A DNA stretch of 64,000 nucleotides from Gluconobacter oxydans (GTDB taxonomy: Bacteria > Pseudomonadota > Alphaproteobacteria > Acetobacterales > Acetobacteraceae), in NCBI RefSeq assembly GCF_006539685.1, contig NZ_BJNM01000010.1, positions 1 to 64,000 of the forward strand, written 5' to 3'. A program made the position numbers and the translations under genes. The notes under the pieces were generated by a model. That model saw only the letters and a list, made by a program, of their open reading frames with translations. It did no database searches and had not been told where the DNA came from. How positions within the stretch are numbered: position 1 is the stretch's first letter; each line of letters starts with the position of its first letter. Of the stretch, positions 60,476-64,000 are shown in pieces.

Positions 60476-60946
60476 TTAAAGAGGCAGGTCGTGGAACGCG
60501 CCGGGTGTTCCCGCATCTGTCTGCACGGTCCGCTCCGAGCGGTTGATCTTCAGGCTGAACAGCTTGTCCGCCGAAGGTGTCGTGCCGGGGCAGCCATTAC
60601 CGTGCCGTCCCAGGACATCCATCGTCGGCGTATTGTCCGCCGCATTGCCGTTGACCACGAAAACGAGGCAGTTGCGCGGCAGGTCCGTCAGGTTGTCTCT
60701 CACGACCGCCAGGCGGAGATGCTCCACCAGGGCCGTGTTGTCGAACCAGCTCAGCTTGCTGAACGTGATCTTGTCATAGGACATGTCCAGCAGACCTGTC
60801 CGGACCGCGATGAACATCAGCAGAAAAGCCGGGATGACGACCAGAAGCCGCCGCAGAAGGAGCTGTTTGAAGCTGCGGGGCTGCCGGCGCGTGCCCCGGC
60901 CCGGAGTGCGACCCAGGCGGGGCGTTGCGCTTTTATCGTCGCTCAA
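60476..60946 (-). CDS. Unknown single-pass membrane protein downstream of zwf
   Basis: A 156-residue protein I do not recognise. The first 30 residues are basic and polar, then one membrane helix (LLVVIPAFLLMFIAV, about 34-48) leads into a probable periplasmic domain with DNTALVEHLRLAVVRDNL, LPRNCLVFVVNGNAADNT, and HGNGCPGTTPSADKLFSLK. The two cysteines there could form a disulfide. It starts six bases after the zwf stop on the same strand, so co-transcription with zwf is likely. The link may be only positional. Confidence 0.65.
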   Translation of the reverse strand: MSDDKSATPRLGRTPGRGTRRQPRSFKQLLLRRLLVVIPAFLLMFIAVRTGLLDMSYDKITFSKLSWFDNTALVEHLRLAVVRDNLTDLPRNCLVFVVNGNAADNTPTMDVLGRHGNGCPGTTPSADKLFSLKINRSERTVQTDAGTPGAFHDLPL

Positions 60947-60952
60947 ATGCGG

Positions 60953-62422
60953 TTACTCCGACGCTTCATGCCAGGTGTCGCCATGGCTGGCGAGCAGTTG
61001 TGTTGCCTGTTCCGGCCCATAGGAACCCGCACTGTAGGTCTGCATGGGCGCCTTGTCATGTTTCCAGGCCTCAAGGATGGGCTCGACCCAGCGCCATGCG
61101 GCCTCGACCTCGTCGCGGCGGATGAACAGTACCGGATCACCCCGCACGGCATCCAGAAGAAGCCGCTCATAGGAATCCGGGAAGGGCAGGCCGCCTTCCA
61201 TGCGGATGGAGGTATCAAGATCCGCCGTCCGCAGGTTGAAGACATCCAGCGCAGGGTTCTTGACGTTCAGACGCAGGTCCACGCCTTCGTTGGGCTGGAT
61301 GCGCAGGACCAGCCTGTTGCTGGCCGGGGTGGCGCCGAACATGGTGGTCGCAGCCGGGCGGAACGTCACGACGATCTCGCTGACCTTCTTGCCGGACCGC
61401 TTGGCCGTGCGGATGTAGAACGGCACGTTCTTCCAGCGCGGCGTGTCCACCCAGGCGCGGATTGCGGCATAGGTTTCCGTCGCGCTGGGCTTGCCGAGCT
61501 CTTCAAGATAACCCGGAACATTCTCGCCATCGACCACGCCTGCCGTGTACTGCGCGCGCACCGTCTCGGTGGCGGCTGTGGCATCCGTGATGGGGCGCAG
61601 GGCGTTCAGGACGGCCAGTTTGGCGTTGCGGACGGCATCGGCCTCAAGGGAATCGGGGGCTTCCATCGCAACCAGACACAGTACCTGGAGCAGGTGGTTC
61701 TGGATCATGTCGCGAAGCGCGCCAGACGTGTCGTAATAGGCCGCACGACCTTCGACGCCCACGGTCTCGACCGCCGTGATCTGCACGCTCTCGATATGCT
61801 CGCCGGACCAGGCAGCGTTCATGAGCGGGTTTGCAAAACGCAGGGCGAGAACGTTCTGGACCGTCTCTTTCCCGAGATAATGATCGATCCGGTAGATCTG
61901 CTTTTCCGGAAAATACTGGCCGACCCCGTCATTGATGGCGGTGGCGGTGGCCATGTTCGTACCGATCGGCTTTTCGAGAACAACCCGCGACGTGGGGGTG
62001 ATCAGCTCGTAGCGGTTCAGGTTCTCGCAGATGCTGCCGTAAAGCTGCGGTGCGGTTGCGAAATAATAGACGCGCACCCGGTCAGGCTGTGCCTTGGCCA
62101 GCAGGGACTTCAGGGCGTCCCACTGCGGGCCCTCGCGGCTGCTGTCCAGCGTCACGTAATCGAGACGGGCGAGGAAACGCTCGACCAGCCCCGGGCCCAG
62201 GATGTCTGAGGGAAGAAACCGCTCAAGGGCGTCTCGGGCCCGCGCGACATAGGCCTCCCGGTCCAGCTCCGTACGGGCGGCTCCGATGATGCACGCATCA
62301 TCCGGAATCTGGCCCATCCGAAGGCGGTTGTAGAGCGCGGGCAGCAGCTTGCGCATCGTGAGATCGCCAGTGGCACCGAAGATGACATAGTCGAAAGGCT
62401 CGACCTGCTGGAAATGTTCCAT
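60953..62422 (-). CDS. zwf: Glucose-6-phosphate 1-dehydrogenase
   Basis: Opens the oxidative pentose phosphate pathway by oxidising glucose 6-phosphate to 6-phosphogluconolactone with NADP or NAD. The 489-residue product has the Rossmann motif VIFGATGDLTMRKLLPALY, VVLEKPIGT, the active-site RIDHYLGKETVQNVLALRF and GALRDMIQNHLLQVLCLVAME. All key residues are present. The neighbouring pgl and edd genes are absent here. A perfect -35 TTGACA lies upstream. Confidence 0.97.
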   Translation of the reverse strand: MEHFQQVEPFDYVIFGATGDLTMRKLLPALYNRLRMGQIPDDACIIGAARTELDREAYVARARDALERFLPSDILGPGLVERFLARLDYVTLDSSREGPQWDALKSLLAKAQPDRVRVYYFATAPQLYGSICENLNRYELITPTSRVVLEKPIGTNMATATAINDGVGQYFPEKQIYRIDHYLGKETVQNVLALRFANPLMNAAWSGEHIESVQITAVETVGVEGRAAYYDTSGALRDMIQNHLLQVLCLVAMEAPDSLEADAVRNAKLAVLNALRPITDATAATETVRAQYTAGVVDGENVPGYLEELGKPSATETYAAIRAWVDTPRWKNVPFYIRTAKRSGKKVSEIVVTFRPAATTMFGATPASNRLVLRIQPNEGVDLRLNVKNPALDVFNLRTADLDTSIRMEGGLPFPDSYERLLLDAVRGDPVLFIRRDEVEAAWRWVEPILEAWKHDKAPMQTYSAGSYGPEQATQLLASHGDTWHEASE

Positions 62423-62496
62423 GGAAGACTCTCTGACCTCTCGAACCCGCAGACCGGGAAAAAAGGGTTAGGGTTCAGGCCTTTTCAGGCACCGTC

Positions 62497-62525
62497 TAGT
62501 TCCCTGTCAGGGCCCTTCCTGTCAA
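62497..62525 (-). promoter_or_regulatory. Possible zwf promoter
   Basis: On the minus strand TTGACA (62520-62525) is followed after 17 bases by GAACTA (62497-62502). The -35 is perfect, the -10 poor. The leader before the zwf ATG would be about 70 bases. Confidence 0.4.
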
Positions 62526-62600
62526 GGGACGGGCCCTGCACGACCTCGGGAGAAAAGCTTCGTCATCTTCACGCGTTCATGAAACGTGCACATAATTCCG

Positions 62601-62628
62601 TTGACCGTCTGGCCCTCATCACGATAAG
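62601..62628 (+). promoter_or_regulatory. Probable gapR promoter
   Basis: TTGACC (62601-62606) and GATAAG (62623-62628) are 16 bases apart on the plus strand, about 75 bases before the gapR ATG, in the divergent region with zwf. Confidence 0.5.
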
Positions 62629-62703
62629 CCGCGCGGCGGATGCTGTGTTCGTGCAGCGCCGGAAAATACAGCCAAGACTTACGCCTCAGGAAGGAAACCG
62701 GAC

Positions 62704-62970
62704 ATGGATGCAGAAAGCAAAAGCGAAGGCGCTGCCACAGGCGGGATCGCTGCGGACCGTCTGCGCTCCATCATCGAGCGCGTCGAGCGTCTGGAAGAGG
62801 AGCGCAAGGCTCTGGCCGGGGACATCAAGGATATTTTTTCCGAAGCCAAGTCCGCCGGATTTGACGTAAAAGTCATCAAGCAGATCATCCGTCTGCGCAA
62901 GCAGGAGCCGGCCGAGATCGAGGAGCAGGAGACCCTGCTCGATATCTATCGCCGTGCCCTCGGTATGTAA
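62704..62970 (+). CDS. gapR: GapR-like DUF2312 nucleoid protein
   Basis: An 88-residue all-helical protein of the DUF2312/GapR family. The core IAADRLRSIIERVERLEEERKAL, DIKDIFSEAKSAGFDVKVIKQIIRLRK and EEQETLLDIYRRALG is nearly the whole family pattern. In Caulobacter, GapR binds AT-rich, overtwisted DNA ahead of forks and polymerases and aids topoisomerases. The GGAAGGAAACC before the ATG is a good ribosome site. It is divergent from zwf. Confidence 0.92.
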   Translation: MDAESKSEGAATGGIAADRLRSIIERVERLEEERKALAGDIKDIFSEAKSAGFDVKVIKQIIRLRKQEPAEIEEQETLLDIYRRALGM

Positions 62971-63039
62971 TTGCGGGGCATGTAATTCCCGCCTCCGGAT
63001 ACCCGAACGCGCCATCTTCAGACTGGACCAGGCCTCCTT

Positions 63040-63636
63040 ATGATGTCTGATTTTTCATGGCTGCCGGGCTGGGCCTTCGGGTGCCTGGCCGTGGTGGCCG
63101 CCCTGTTTGCGCTGGCGCTGCTCTGCATGCCCTTCGCCGTTTTCGGCACCAAGCCGCGGTTGCAGGAACTGGAGTTCCAGATCGCGGAACTGCGGGCGGA
63201 ACTGCGGGCGCTCAACATGCGGCTGGCCGTTTCGACACGGCCTGACAGTGTGCCTGCCGGACCCGACAGACAGACCGTTGCGGCTGTTGAACCGCGTGCG
63301 GCTCATTCAGCTCCGAGCCTGCCGGATGAGGATTATCTCATGCCGGCGCGAAGCCTGCGTTCCGATCTGCCGTCCTATGAAGATGGTCCGGGAGCAGGGG
63401 ATCCTGAAACCCTGCCGCGTCGCGGTCAGTCCTCCCAATCCGCCCTGCGGGAGGAGATGTCCGACGTCACCGAACGCGCCTGGGCCCGGGCGCCCTGGGA
63501 AAAGGATGTCTCGACGACGGGACGACAGCCCCTTGGTCGCAGCATGGACAGGAAGCAGGGCAACAGACCGGTCGTCGAAGAAGACGCCTACCGGCCTCGC
63601 TCCGAACCCAAGCTCCGCTGGCCGCCCAGAGACTAG
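63040..63636 (+). CDS. Unknown single-pass membrane protein with coiled coil
   Basis: A 198-residue protein of no recognised family. The N-terminal helix (WAFGCLAVVAALFALALLCM) anchors it in the membrane, followed by a short coiled coil (LQELEFQIAELRAELRALNMRL) and a disordered, Arg/Pro/Asp-rich C-terminal half ending KLRWPPRD. It starts at 63040, with a second ATG immediately after. It lies 69 bases behind gapR on the same strand and is convergent with proB. A role as an envelope or scaffold protein is speculative. Confidence 0.6.
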   Translation: MMSDFSWLPGWAFGCLAVVAALFALALLCMPFAVFGTKPRLQELEFQIAELRAELRALNMRLAVSTRPDSVPAGPDRQTVAAVEPRAAHSAPSLPDEDYLMPARSLRSDLPSYEDGPGAGDPETLPRRGQSSQSALREEMSDVTERAWARAPWEKDVSTTGRQPLGRSMDRKQGNRPVVEEDAYRPRSEPKLRWPPRD

Positions 63637-63660
63637 CCAGCGGCGCGCAGGGCCGACCCG

Positions 63661-64000
63661 TCAGGGAAGATCGAGCGCCAGATCATCCCGATGGATCAGG
63701 GCATCACGTCCGCGATATCCCAGAAGCTGTTCCATCTCGCCGGAGCGATGGCCAATCAGCTTCTGGCTCTCCTCGGAATCATAGGCGATCAGACCGCGCC
63801 CGATAATGCTGCCGTAAGCATCACGGATGAGTACCAGGTCGCCGCGCCCAAAACTGCCCTCAAGGCCGGTCACGCCTGCTGGCAGAAGGGATGCGCTCTC
63901 TTCAAGAGCACGACGGGCGCCGGCATCGATCGTAAGTGTCCCCTTGGGCTGAAGGCTGCCACCGATCCAGCGCTTGCGGGCTGAGCCGGCATCGGTCTGC
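63661..64000 (-). CDS. proB: Glutamate 5-kinase, C-terminal part (cut by window edge)
   Basis: The 3' end of proB, first enzyme of proline synthesis (glutamate to glutamyl 5-phosphate). The visible 113 codons cover the end of the kinase domain (SARKRWIGGSLQPKGTLTIDAGA) and most of the PUA domain (GVTGLEGSFGRGDLVLIRDA, GRGLIAYDSEES, LGYRGRDALIHRDDLAL). The stop is at 63661-63663. The start and kinase active site lie beyond base 64000. Confidence 0.88.
   Translation of the reverse strand, partial: QTDAGSARKRWIGGSLQPKGTLTIDAGARRALEESASLLPAGVTGLEGSFGRGDLVLIRDAYGSIIGRGLIAYDSEESQKLIGHRSGEMEQLLGYRGRDALIHRDDLALDLP

Noticed and set aside
60491-62209. 572-codon open frame opposite zwf
   Set aside because: A shadow of zwf in a GC-rich genome, with no motif and no sensible start.

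Overview
The window is a dense block of alphaproteobacterial housekeeping genes with almost no spacer DNA. Gene content and order point to an acetic acid bacterium close to Gluconobacter (Acetobacteraceae): ffh-rpsP-rimM-trmD-rplS joined to leuCDB, ispH-thrB-rnhA, a DUF2312/GapR gene beside zwf, MurE with the meso-DAP motif DNPR, and a complete dcw cluster running on into bamD-recN-ligA. This assignment rests on recognised families and synteny; no database search was run. I saw no phage, insertion sequence, integrase or CRISPR array.

Layout. 1-3.9 kb (minus): a giant surface-polysaccharide enzyme (five FD repeats, GH99/WbsX-like, GT4, GT2) whose 3' end appears frameshifted. 4.0-8.4 kb: metX-metW, a nitroreductase, a DEAD-box RNA helicase and tRNA-Ser(UGA). 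8.5-16 kb: a Spy-like periplasmic protein, then ffh-rpsP-rimM-trmD-rplS-leuC-leuD-leuB, closed by a strong terminator. 16-20.2 kb: two tandem class I aminotransferases and an M3 peptidase. 20.2-26.4 kb: small envelope genes (thioredoxin-like, DUF423, DUF4142 lipoprotein), a cobalamin adenosyltransferase, a coiled-coil protein with an AT-hook-like motif, an OPT transporter and an unknown lipoprotein. 26.4-31.2 kb: ispH-thrB-rnhA, tRNA-Asn, an MFS exporter, a purine phosphoribosyltransferase and a tRNA-Pro/tRNA-Arg pair. 31.2-33.6 kb: an Ivy-type lysozyme inhibitor, a nicotinamidase and a CNNM/CorC-like membrane protein.

33.6-58.7 kb (all minus) is the division and peptidoglycan supercluster. 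In transcription order it reads mraZ, rsmH, ftsL, ftsI, murE, murF, mraY, murD, ftsW, murG, murC, murB, ddl, ftsQ, ftsA, ftsZ, lpxC, bamD, recN, ligA. Many neighbours overlap by 1-4 bases, which suggests translational coupling. The mraZ promoter region carries three TGGGA boxes at an exact 10-bp period, the arrangement expected of an MraZ operator. Upstream lies rnpB (RNase P RNA). 59.4-64 kb: an HSL-type esterase, zwf with a small membrane protein behind it, gapR, a coiled-coil membrane protein and the 3' end of proB, cut by the window edge.

The most interesting points are the single-base frameshift in the giant glycosyltransferase, the MraZ-box promoter, the long Ala/Pro/His tail on FtsL, the Ivy-like lysozyme inhibitor, the AT-hook coiled-coil protein, and a perfect 13-bp hairpin between ftsZ and lpxC.
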